From NCBI GenBank assembly GCA_002452265.1, contig DKEW01000013.1, positions 1-43,695 on the forward strand: a DNA stretch of 43,695 nt, written 5' to 3'. The translations under genes were made by a program, and so were the position numbers. A model generated the notes under the pieces. That model saw only the letters and a program-made list of their open reading frames with translations, was not told the DNA's origin and made no database searches. Positions 1 through 7,237 of the stretch are shown here, one piece after another (position 1 is the first letter of the stretch; each line of letters opens with the position of its first letter). Origin of the DNA: Pelobacter sp. UBA6812. Its GTDB lineage: Bacteria; Desulfobacterota; Desulfuromonadia; Desulfuromonadales; Syntrophotaleaceae.

Positions 1-586
1 TGGTCGGTTCGTCCAGCAGCAGGATGTCAGGTTTTTTAAGCAGCAGACGGCACATTGCAACGCGGCGCCGCTCACCACCGGACAGGACGTCGACCAGGGT
101 CTCCCCGGGAGGGCAGCGCAATGCGTCCATGGCCTGTTCGAGACGGCTGTCGAGGTCCCAGGCATCGAGATGATCTAGTTTTTCCTGCACTTCGCCCTGA
201 CGTGCAATAAGGTCGTTCATTTCGTCATCCGACATCGGTTCGGCGAACTTCATATTGATGTCATTGAATTCATTGACCAGGTCGACGGTTTCCTGCACGC
301 CCTCCTCGACGATCTGACGAACGGTTTTGCCCGCTTCCAGTTCCGGTTCCTGCTCAAGGAACCCGACCGTATATCCGGCGGAGAGAATGGTTTCGCCCTG
401 GAAATCTTTGTCGACACCGGCCAGAATACGCAGCAGGGAGCTCTTACCCGAGCCATTCAGGCCGAGTACGCCGATCTTGGCGCCGTAGAAATAGGATAGG
501 GAAATATCCTTGAGTATCGGTTTTTTGTTGTGGTGTTTACTTACCCGTATCATCGAATAGATGACCTTACGGCCGTCGTCGCTCAT
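1..586 (-). CDS. ettA: Energy-dependent translational throttle protein EttA (ABC-F ATPase), N-terminal part
   Basis: This is the first 195 codons of an ABC-F protein; the rest lies beyond the left edge. It begins MSDDGRKVIYSMIRVSKHH, which resembles E. coli EttA. The Walker A motif GLNGSGKSS is at residues 42-50, the signature LSGGERRRVA is near residue 168, and the visible part ends at the Walker B motif LLLDEPT. EttA binds the ribosomal E site and gates the first elongation steps according to the ATP/ADP ratio. It is soluble and has no membrane domain. The ATG at 586 was chosen because it starts the conserved N-terminus. Another ABC-F paralogue is possible but less likely given the overall match. 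Confidence 0.85.
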   Translation of the reverse strand, partial: MSDDGRKVIYSMIRVSKHHNKKPILKDISLSYFYGAKIGVLGLNGSGKSSLLRILAGVDKDFQGETILSAGYTVGFLEQEPELEAGKTVRQIVEEGVQETVDLVNEFNDINMKFAEPMSDDEMNDLIARQGEVQEKLDHLDAWDLDSRLEQAMDALRCPPGETLVDVLSGGERRRVAMCRLLLKKPDILLLDEPT

Positions 587-856
587 GAAAAATTCTCCTG
601 CCAGGGGGGGCGAATGTTAGGGATGCTTACGAAGATAAATGGTAAATCGAGAAACGATTTGCCGCTTATGCCGTAGTTTCATTCCGCCGTCCGATAGCCA
701 GCTTTGGTGTTTAAAGGGTGATCAGCGGTAGGTCCTGATGGTCGCTGTGAAATCTCAGGTACTGTTGCGGCGCCATCAGTGCAGGATGGGTGCCGCGATT
801 TCAGGATGCCAGGGAGATGATGTAAAACCATGCCTTCACACTGAGGTGCGATAAAT

Positions 857-976
857 CTAATCGGCGGTTCTTTGAATAGCTTCGCCGGCTTTTTCGATGT
901 CCTTGCCCAAGCCCGAAAATGTATTGCAGGCGCTCAGTGCCATGGTCAGTAACAACAGTGCAACCAGTTTTTTCAT
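857..976 (-). CDS. Entericidin-like small lipoprotein (39 aa)
   Basis: A 39-residue protein starting MKKLVALLLLTMALSACNTF. It has a lysine-rich start, a hydrophobic stretch and a lipobox LSAC with the cysteine at residue 17, then a short tail containing GLGKDIEKAGEAIQ. That layout and tail are typical of the entericidin A/B family (EcnA/EcnB), small outer-membrane lipoproteins linked to stress and cell lysis. A strong ribosome binding site, GGGAGGA, lies 6 bases before the ATG. It stands alone between ettA and a GFA gene. No antidote/toxin partner copy is seen beside it, so a toxin role is not implied. Confidence 0.75.
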   Translation of the reverse strand: MKKLVALLLLTMALSACNTFSGLGKDIEKAGEAIQRTAD

Positions 977-1223
977 AGTTTCCTCCCTCGATGGACAGGT
1001 GGCTTAAGTTTACTGGCCGCAGCACGGCCTTGTTTTTTTGAGAGAATAGGTCGAGAACCATCTAAATTTCAACACAAAAATGAAACATGGAAGTTAGCGG
1101 TACAAGCTTCTTGAAGAACCTCTTGGGGTGGATACACTACGCATAAGGGATATGATAGGGGTATGATCTGGCGGTTTTTCCTTTGTTCGCAACCGAGAAG
1201 AAATAATCTATGGAGGTCATGTC

Positions 1224-1634
1224 ATGTCCGATACGTTAAACGGTTCCTGTGCCTGTGGCCTGGTAAAATTCGTATTGGTGGATGCCAAACGCAATATTAT
1301 CAACTGCCATTGCCATACTTGTAGAAAACTCAACGGCGGGGCGTTTTCATCCTATATTGCGGTAGCAGACGATAATTTTAAATTGCACGAAGGTCAAGAT
1401 GTACTGACTCGATATGTGGTAACGGAAAATGTGGATAAACACTTTTGCCGGGTATGCGGTACACCCATTTATAACAAGAATCGGAAATACCCAGGATTGA
1501 TCATTGTCCCCCTTGGTGCTCTGGACGAGGTTGGTCAAATGCGGCCGACTGTCAATATTTATTGCGACAGCAAATTGTCATGGGTGGCTATGCAAGGTGA
1601 CACCAGGGATTACCCCCAAGGCATGACGGATTGA
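1224..1634 (+). CDS. GFA-family (glutathione-dependent formaldehyde-activating-like) zinc protein
   Basis: A 136-residue protein of the Mss4-like GFA fold. Zinc ligands are visible as CACG near residue 9, the NCHCHTCRK cluster around residue 28 and CRVCGTPIY around residue 72. Full-length members with this fold include S-(hydroxymethyl)glutathione synthase, but most small bacterial copies have unknown substrates. GGAGG lies 7 bases before the ATG at 1224, which fixes the start. A distant relative is carried as an integron cassette at 38666. The substrate is not known. Confidence 0.8.
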   Translation: MSDTLNGSCACGLVKFVLVDAKRNIINCHCHTCRKLNGGAFSSYIAVADDNFKLHEGQDVLTRYVVTENVDKHFCRVCGTPIYNKNRKYPGLIIVPLGALDEVGQMRPTVNIYCDSKLSWVAMQGDTRDYPQGMTD

Positions 1635-1651
1635 TATGGTGAGAGTTTTCT

Positions 1652-3727
1652 TCAAGGCCAGAGGTTACGGCTTAGTTCGCGGCTCCAGGCAATTTCAGCA
1701 CTTAGCTCCTCAGGACTTGCAAAGCCCAGACGCCGGGAAAGATAGAGATAGTCGGGCGACTCAGGGGAGGGCAGAGTGAGATCCTTGGCATTGCCGCGTA
1801 CCGCGCGCAAAGCGTCGATGGTGCGGCGAAAACAACGGTACGCACGGCGCAGGTCGTTGGCGCGCTCCGGGGTTATCCAACCGGCGGATTCGAGGCGCTT
1901 GAGTCCCTGCATGGCGTTGGGAACCCGCAAATCCGGATCGTCGGCACCGTGTTCTATGAGCTGGGCTTGCAGGAAATATTCGATATCCACCAGCCCGCCT
2001 TCACTGAGTTTGAGATTGACCATGCCGCTGTCGACCAGTTCCGCATCCTGCCGTTTGCGCAAATGCAACAGGTTGGCGTAGTCGATAGGGCGCCCGGAAA
2101 ACACGAACGCATCGCGGGCTTCCATGATCTGAGCCAGTAGGGTGGCATCACCGGCTACGGGGCGCAGTTTAACCATGGCCAGCCGTTCAAATTGTTCCGC
2201 CTGGCTGTCGACCGCATAATAGTTTTCAAAGGCTGTCAGCGAGCTGGCCAATGTACCTTTGTTGCCATACGGTCGCAGGCGCAGGTCGATTTCAAAAATC
2301 CCTTCCTTGCGGGATTTAAGAGCCTTGAGGAAAATTCGGACGAACTCTTCGAAATAGCGGCTGTTTTCGACGGAGCGCCGTCCGTCCGTAGCTCCTTGCC
2401 CCTGGTAGATGAAGAGCAGTTCAAGGTCCGAGGCAAAGCCCATTTCCGACCCGCCGTACTTGCCCGCCGCAAGGATGCCCCATGTGCATGGCTGTTCGTT
2501 TATCTTTGGCTGACCGAAGCGAAAGGAGGCTTCCGCATGACAGATTTCGGCAGTTTGTGTCACGATAACGTCGGTCAGGGCGGTTAATTCGCGGGCAAAG
2601 GCCACATCGCCGATAGTGCGGGTGATATGGCGTAAATCGATGCGAAACATCTCCCGGTCTTTGAAATCATTGAGAATTTTTACCTTTTGTTCGTGGTTTT
2701 CGGCAGATTCCAGTTCCTTGCGCAACATGACGGTCCATTGATGGCGATCGAGATTCCTTTCGATTTCGGCACGGTTGCGTATTAAGGGGAACAGGTTTTC
2801 ATGCTGCATGCGCAGAAAATCCTCCCAGAGAAAACGGCTGACCCCCATCAGGCTGGCAAGAGTTTGCATGGTCTGGGTCGACTGGATACTGGTGAAATCC
2901 GCTGCGCGCTGCGGATCTTCCAAGAGGCGCGATGCAAGATCCCGAAATTGCCTGATGGCCTGACCCGGGTTTGGACAGTGGGGCAACAGATAGGCGAATT
3001 GCTTGATCAGGGCACAGGCAAAACGCAGTTCCTGCAATTTATCCTTATCGACGATTTTGCGGCCATGCAAATCCCGGATCCAGAAAGTGTCGTGAACCTC
3101 GCCGCCTTCGGTCCTTATTCTGGCCTGTTGGATATTGATCTCCAGCAGGGCCAGAGCATTGGCAAAGGCGAACAGAAACCCCGGGATGTCTTGTGAGGTG
3201 ATACGTATCACGGTGTCCGTATCGGACATATTATTATCGATGGTGATCTCCACCGGTAGTAATTGTTCCCCCGATGGCACTGTGGTTTCGATGGCCTTGG
3301 CCACCATATCGATAAGCTGGTCGCGGACCGCATCGATACCGTTTTTGGCCATCTCCCGGTTGATCGCTGTCAATTCATCAAACAGCGCGGCAAGGTTGAC
3401 TTCCGGGTCTTTGGAATCGGCCAGGTTTACGGTGAAGATATCCATGATTCTGGACAGTTTAGGTTTCGCAGTCGGTAACCCGTTTTGGAGCAACGATTCA
3501 GGTGCGGCCCATATGTCCGCGCTCATGATGTTGGCGCCATAGGCGGTAAGCAGCCCCGCAACCACTGATAGCAGGCCTTCCTTATCGGTCGTTGCCAGGG
3601 CTATCTGCCAGGTCTCCGGAGAGATCCTCTCTTTATGCAGGCAAATATCGTCCGGAGCCGTCACCTGATCAAGCAAGGTGCTTAACTTTTCAAAAACATC
3701 AATGTCCTGCGGCACATTTAAAGTCAT
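1652..3727 (-). CDS. GlnE-like nucleotidyltransferase with N-terminal ACT domains
   Basis: A 691-residue protein. The first ~240 residues contain two ACT-like segments (one with ATTDKEGLLSVVAG, another with ITSQDIPGFLFAFA). The middle carries the GlnE nucleotidyltransferase core AAGKYGGSEMGFASDLELL, followed by EIDLRLRPYGNKG. The end matches the helical GlnD_UR_UTase region (VDIEYFLQAQLIEHG). E. coli GlnE is about 946 residues with two catalytic halves; here there is only one. The second metal-binding position reads D-x-E rather than D-x-D. The likely role is modification of glutamine synthetase or another nitrogen-related protein with amino-acid sensing by the ACT domains; the target is inferred. 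I chose ATG 3727 because AAAAGGG precedes it; an in-frame GTG lies 33 bases upstream. Confidence 0.75.
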   Translation of the reverse strand: MTLNVPQDIDVFEKLSTLLDQVTAPDDICLHKERISPETWQIALATTDKEGLLSVVAGLLTAYGANIMSADIWAAPESLLQNGLPTAKPKLSRIMDIFTVNLADSKDPEVNLAALFDELTAINREMAKNGIDAVRDQLIDMVAKAIETTVPSGEQLLPVEITIDNNMSDTDTVIRITSQDIPGFLFAFANALALLEINIQQARIRTEGGEVHDTFWIRDLHGRKIVDKDKLQELRFACALIKQFAYLLPHCPNPGQAIRQFRDLASRLLEDPQRAADFTSIQSTQTMQTLASLMGVSRFLWEDFLRMQHENLFPLIRNRAEIERNLDRHQWTVMLRKELESAENHEQKVKILNDFKDREMFRIDLRHITRTIGDVAFARELTALTDVIVTQTAEICHAEASFRFGQPKINEQPCTWGILAAGKYGGSEMGFASDLELLFIYQGQGATDGRRSVENSRYFEEFVRIFLKALKSRKEGIFEIDLRLRPYGNKGTLASSLTAFENYYAVDSQAEQFERLAMVKLRPVAGDATLLAQIMEARDAFVFSGRPIDYANLLHLRKRQDAELVDSGMVNLKLSEGGLVDIEYFLQAQLIEHGADDPDLRVPNAMQGLKRLESAGWITPERANDLRRAYRCFRRTIDALRAVRGNAKDLTLPSPESPDYLYLSRRLGFASPEELSAEIAWSRELSRNLWP

Positions 3728-3817
3728 CCTCATCCCTTTTGGCCTGGCCGTGGATAGCACTCCAGACTGCCATCGCTGTTAACGAAAGATCGAACCTATC
3801 GCGATGTTCTTTTAAGG

Positions 3818-3834
3818 ACTACTATATCAGTAGT
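3818..3834. promoter_or_regulatory. Short dyad in divergent intergenic region
   Basis: ACTACT and AGTAGT arms flank a 5-base centre, between the divergent GlnE-like gene and the SDR gene and about 34 bases before the SDR start. It may be an operator; nothing else supports this. Confidence 0.25.
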
Positions 3835-3867
3835 AAATACTCAAGAAAACTTGTCAGGAGGTTTTTC

Positions 3868-4641
3868 ATGGAAGAGCGTTTTGACGGCCGTGTGGCTCTG
3901 GTTACCGGCGGTGCGCAAGGTATCGGCAAAGGGATTACATGCGCCTTACTGGCGGCGGGCATGAAGGTGGCCGTTGCCGATCGGGATGCTGAAGCTTGTC
4001 AGCAGATGATGCAGGAACATGCTGACAGCAATTGTATCAGCGTTTTTTCCATCGATGTGGCCGATGAAGCGGCGGTTGCCGCCATGATTATCAAGATTAC
4101 GGAGCACTTTGGTCGACTGGACGCTTTGATCAACAATGCCGGGCATGGTCTGCCGTGCCCGACACCTCTGGAGAGATTGTCTCTGGAGGATTGGAACCGT
4201 GTGCTTGGGACCAACCTTACCGGCACCTTTCTTTGCAGCAAGCATGCAGTCACGGCTTTACGCCGCAGCGGGGGCGCCATTGTCAATATCGCTTCGACCC
4301 GCGCCCTGCAATCCGAGCCAAACGGTGAAGCCTATGCTGCCAGCAAGGGGGGCGTTGTTGCCTTGACCCACGCCATGGCCAACAGCCTGGGGCCGGAGAT
4401 TCGTGTGAATTGCATCAGCCCGGGTTGGATTGTCGTCGACGATTGGCAAAAGTCCGACAAGTGCAAAACGCCGGCGTTGCGCCCCGAAGATCACGCCCAG
4501 CATCCGGCAGGCCGCGTCGGGCACCCCGGAGATATTGCTGAAATGGTGGTATTTTTGATTTCTGCCCGCGCCGAGTTTATTACCGGCCAGAATTTCATCG
4601 TTGATGGTGGCATGACCCGCAAGATGATTTACGCTGAATAG
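3868..4641 (+). CDS. Short-chain dehydrogenase/reductase (SDR) family oxidoreductase
   Basis: A 257-residue classical SDR. The NAD(P)-binding motif TGGAQGIG is at residues 13-20, NNAG is near residue 90, and the catalytic triad appears as Ser143, Tyr156 and Lys160 (YAASK). The C-terminal FITGQNFIVDGGMTRKM is typical of the family. The start at ATG 3868 follows AGGAGG at good spacing; the open frame continues upstream, but that part overlaps the divergent gene and is not coding. The motif is TGGAQGIG with Asp (VADRD) at the end of beta-2, which usually favours NAD over NADP. The substrate is unknown. It is convergent with the 4Fe-4S gene at 4648. Confidence 0.85.
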   Translation: MEERFDGRVALVTGGAQGIGKGITCALLAAGMKVAVADRDAEACQQMMQEHADSNCISVFSIDVADEAAVAAMIIKITEHFGRLDALINNAGHGLPCPTPLERLSLEDWNRVLGTNLTGTFLCSKHAVTALRRSGGAIVNIASTRALQSEPNGEAYAASKGGVVALTHAMANSLGPEIRVNCISPGWIVVDDWQKSDKCKTPALRPEDHAQHPAGRVGHPGDIAEMVVFLISARAEFITGQNFIVDGGMTRKMIYAE

Positions 4642-4647
4642 TGATGT

Positions 4648-5487
4648 TCAATAGTCACTCTGTTTGGGTATGCCCACTTCACAGGGGGTGCCCGTCTGGC
4701 AGAGACCGCAGCCCGGCGCTTTGATGCCATACTGCTTAACAAAAGCTTCGTTAATGGTTTTGTAGGCGTAGTTCAGGCATATATTCTTGTCGTGGCCCTG
4801 GGGTGAAAATGCGCCCACGGGACATCGGGCAACGCATTTTTCGCAATGGTCTTCCCGGAAAAACAAGCAGTAACTCCAAGGTGTGTCATACGGACGCGGG
4901 GTAGGCGTCAGATCGAGATCGGTAATGATGCTGCCGCAGCGATGCGCCATGCCTTTTGCCGTGATCAGGCCACCATTGAGGCTGAAGGTGCCTAAGCCGG
5001 ATGCATAGGCTGCATGACGCTCCGACCAAGTGGAAGCCAGGCCTGCAACAGGGTCTTCGACCACGTGCCAGCCTTCGGAAAGAATTGGCGAGATAGCTCG
5101 ACCGCCTCGGGATATAAGATAGCTGGTAAGGTGGCGGCGCAACAGATTGTTGAAGGTTTCGCCATGGTCCCTTGTAAGCGCCCACTCCAGAGAAGGTATC
5201 CTTGTTTGTCGTTGGTTGCTTAGCCTGGTGGCTTCGCTGATGGGCAGCACCCAGCAGATAACTGATCCAGTGAAAGCGTGGTCGGTTCCAAAGCTTTGTT
5301 GCATGATCTCACCAGGGGTGAGGTGAAAGTCCCCGATGACGCGCTTATAGTCGTTAAAAAGGGGGTCATCGGCGCGGGCAAAACCAATAATTGGCTCCTC
5401 GAAAAACGGCATATCTGTGTCTGGAAAGCGGTTCGCCGGGCTTTTAAGGACAAATTGGCGAATTTCATGAAGGATCAGCTCTTCCAA
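4648..5487 (-). CDS. 4Fe-4S ferredoxin-domain protein, epoxyqueuosine reductase (QueG)-like
   Basis: A 279-residue protein with two cysteine clusters near the C-terminus: CEKCVARCPVGAF and CGLCQTGTPC, the second missing the exact CxxCxxC spacing. The region before it, with HAAYASGLGTFSLNGGLIT and GMAHRCGSIIT, resembles the substrate-binding part of QueG-like and reductive dehalogenase-like proteins. True QueG is usually longer and B12-dependent, so I leave the substrate open. The start is a TTG at 5487 with GAGGA just upstream. The stop is 6 bases from the end of the convergent SDR gene. Confidence 0.7.
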   Translation of the reverse strand: MEELILHEIRQFVLKSPANRFPDTDMPFFEEPIIGFARADDPLFNDYKRVIGDFHLTPGEIMQQSFGTDHAFTGSVICWVLPISEATRLSNQRQTRIPSLEWALTRDHGETFNNLLRRHLTSYLISRGGRAISPILSEGWHVVEDPVAGLASTWSERHAAYASGLGTFSLNGGLITAKGMAHRCGSIITDLDLTPTPRPYDTPWSYCLFFREDHCEKCVARCPVGAFSPQGHDKNICLNYAYKTINEAFVKQYGIKAPGCGLCQTGTPCEVGIPKQSDY

Positions 5488-5706
5488 GGGGAGTCCTCGC
5501 CATGGTTAGAGGCCATGCAGCCGATGTTGATTACACTGCACCAGTGAACTGTAACCATCTTACCTTCGTAACCATAACACGTCATCCCATAAATTGATTT
5601 CTTTGGCAGGTAGGCGGGAGTGCACTGTTTTACGGGTTGTTTAACTTTTAATGAGTTATACTGTTCAGGTTATCTGAACAGCGAATCGATTTTAAAAGGG
5701 GGCTTT

Positions 5707-5919
5707 ATGAAAAGAATTCTGGTGTTTTTACTCGGAGTTATAGCGGTGATCTATCTGCTTAACCCCGGCGCGGGTCTTTTTGAATTGCTACCGGACAATC
5801 TGCCGTTTATCGGCAACCTGGATGAAGCGGCTGCTGTCGGTTTATTGCTCATGTGCCTTAAATATTTCGGTTTCGATCTGGCGGATATTTTTCGCAGGGA
5901 TAAGAAAACAGGCAAGTAG
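5707..5919 (+). CDS. Small DUF1232 (YkvA-like) membrane protein
   Basis: A 70-residue protein starting MKRILVFLLGVIAVIYLLNP. The pattern YLLNP...LLPDNLPFIGNLDEAAAVGLLL matches DUF1232, in which a membrane segment is followed by the conserved P-D-x-[LI]P-x-[LI]G-x-[LI]D-[ED]A signature. A hydrophobic N-terminal helix and a second hydrophobic stretch at residues 42-56 are visible. The tail is basic (RRDKKTGK). GGGGG lies 5 bases upstream of the ATG. Function unknown. Confidence 0.75.
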   Translation: MKRILVFLLGVIAVIYLLNPGAGLFELLPDNLPFIGNLDEAAAVGLLLMCLKYFGFDLADIFRRDKKTGK

Positions 5920-5980
5920 TCAAAAATACCATGATAGTCGTTTTGTCTGGAAAAAAAACAACTGACCTGGTCATCGGTTT

Positions 5981-6004
5981 TGTATACGATGTGCTGTATA
6001 CGAT
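5981..6004. promoter_or_regulatory. Tandem TGTATACGAT repeat, possible operator
   Basis: The 10-mer TGTATACGAT occurs twice with a 4-base gap, giving a 14-base repeat 37 bases before the thioesterase start. Each copy contains the palindrome GTATAC, a common core in GntR-type operators. The regulator is not identified. Confidence 0.35.
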
Positions 6005-6040
6005 TTATTTGAGAACATGCGAACCTAGGAGGCAACCAAC

Positions 6041-7087
6041 ATGATGAGGCCCATTGAGACATCCTTTACAAAGATTCTTTCCCTGTCCAGCGATGAGGCG
6101 TTAAAGCGGCGCTTCATGATCCTTGATGAACCGATCCAGGCCAATATGCGTTTCGGATTGCTGCTGGAGGTTCTGGACAAGGTTGCGGAAGAAGCCGCCC
6201 TCAGCTATGTCAACCGCTTCTTTCCCGATGCCCGGGTGGTCACGGCCGCGATTGACAATATCGTTGTGCGGCATGTCACAGATATGTCGAAAGACGTACA
6301 TTTCAAAGCACGCATCAACCATGTAGGGCGTTCCTCGCTTGAAATCGGCATTCGGGTCGAGCAACCCGGTGGGCCGGTACGGCATATTGCTTCCTGTTAT
6401 TTCACCATGGTAGCCCGTTCCGGTGTAGGGGAGGGCGCCACCAGTGTCGTACTGCCCGGGTTGGAATATACCGAAGAAATAGAGAAACAACGTGCCGCCA
6501 AAGCCTTGCACCGGCGCGAGGAGTACAAACAGCAACAGGCGTTGCTGCGCGAACCTCCCAGTCGGGAAGAGTTTGAAATGCTGACCGGCTTACATGCCGC
6601 GCAGGATGAGCCTGGATTCAACGGTCTGCTGACCGCTAACCTCACCGCGGATGCCTGGGAGAGGATGTATCCGGAGCAGGAAAACGTGCCCAAGAAGATT
6701 TTCGGGGGATATCTGATTCGCCGCGCCTACGAACTTTCTTCCATCTGCTCCGAGCAGGTGGCACCTAACCGCCCCATTGCAGCAGCGGTTAACCGGATCA
6801 ATTTCTTCCATCCGGTGCGCATGGGCGACACACTTCATTACACCTCCCGCGTGGTGTATACCAGCGGCAGTTTTATCTGTGTGGAAGCAAACATCGAACG
6901 TATCAGCCGTGACCGGACTACCAAGGCCATGTCCAACTCCTGTTTGTTCACCTTTGTGAATGTCGATAGCGAGTTGAAACAACAGTCGGTGCCGCTGGTT
7001 TATCCGACGAATTATGGTGAGGATGCCCGATATCTTGCGGCTCATCGTAGCTGCCAGACTTTGATTAAAGATCGGCAGCTGATTTAG
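6041..7087 (+). CDS. Acyl-CoA thioesterase, double hotdog fold (ACOT9-like)
   Basis: A 348-residue protein made of two hotdog repeats. The first covers about residues 20-130 (RFGLLLEVLDKVAEEAAL, then VTAAIDNIVVRHV and CYFTMVA). The second covers about residues 200-325 (KKIFGGYLIRRAYELS, INFFHPVRMGDTLHYTSRV, SCLFTFV). This arrangement matches the ACOT9/ACOT10 type acyl-CoA hydrolases, which release free fatty acid and CoA. AGGAGG precedes the tandem ATG ATG start at 6041; the second ATG is equally possible. A terminator follows at 7189. The exact acyl chain preference cannot be read from sequence. Confidence 0.75.
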   Translation: MMRPIETSFTKILSLSSDEALKRRFMILDEPIQANMRFGLLLEVLDKVAEEAALSYVNRFFPDARVVTAAIDNIVVRHVTDMSKDVHFKARINHVGRSSLEIGIRVEQPGGPVRHIASCYFTMVARSGVGEGATSVVLPGLEYTEEIEKQRAAKALHRREEYKQQQALLREPPSREEFEMLTGLHAAQDEPGFNGLLTANLTADAWERMYPEQENVPKKIFGGYLIRRAYELSSICSEQVAPNRPIAAAVNRINFFHPVRMGDTLHYTSRVVYTSGSFICVEANIERISRDRTTKAMSNSCLFTFVNVDSELKQQSVPLVYPTNYGEDARYLAAHRSCQTLIKDRQLI

Positions 7088-7188
7088 GTATTAGGCTTGG
7101 TGCCGGTCGCATTTTTGCGATAGGGGCTAGTTTGTCAATAAAATCCAGCCAAACCGGGCTTTTAAGTTTGCCCAATGAACATGATCTT

Positions 7189-7236
7189 CCGGCCTGTTCT
7201 CATCCGAAAATTCCGGATGGGAACAGGCCGGTTTTT
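7189..7236 (+). terminator. Rho-independent terminator after the thioesterase gene
   Basis: A long GC-rich inverted repeat, with CCGGCCTGTTC pairing to GAACAGGCCGG around an inner CATCC/GGATG stem, followed by five T bases on the plus strand. It ends 2 bases from the stop of the convergent gene, and may serve both strands. Confidence 0.85.
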
Positions 7237-7237
7237 A

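Noticed and set aside
3592..3867. N-terminal extension of the SDR gene
   Set aside because: It overlaps the divergent GlnE-like gene and its start region; the ATG at 3868 has the ribosome site.
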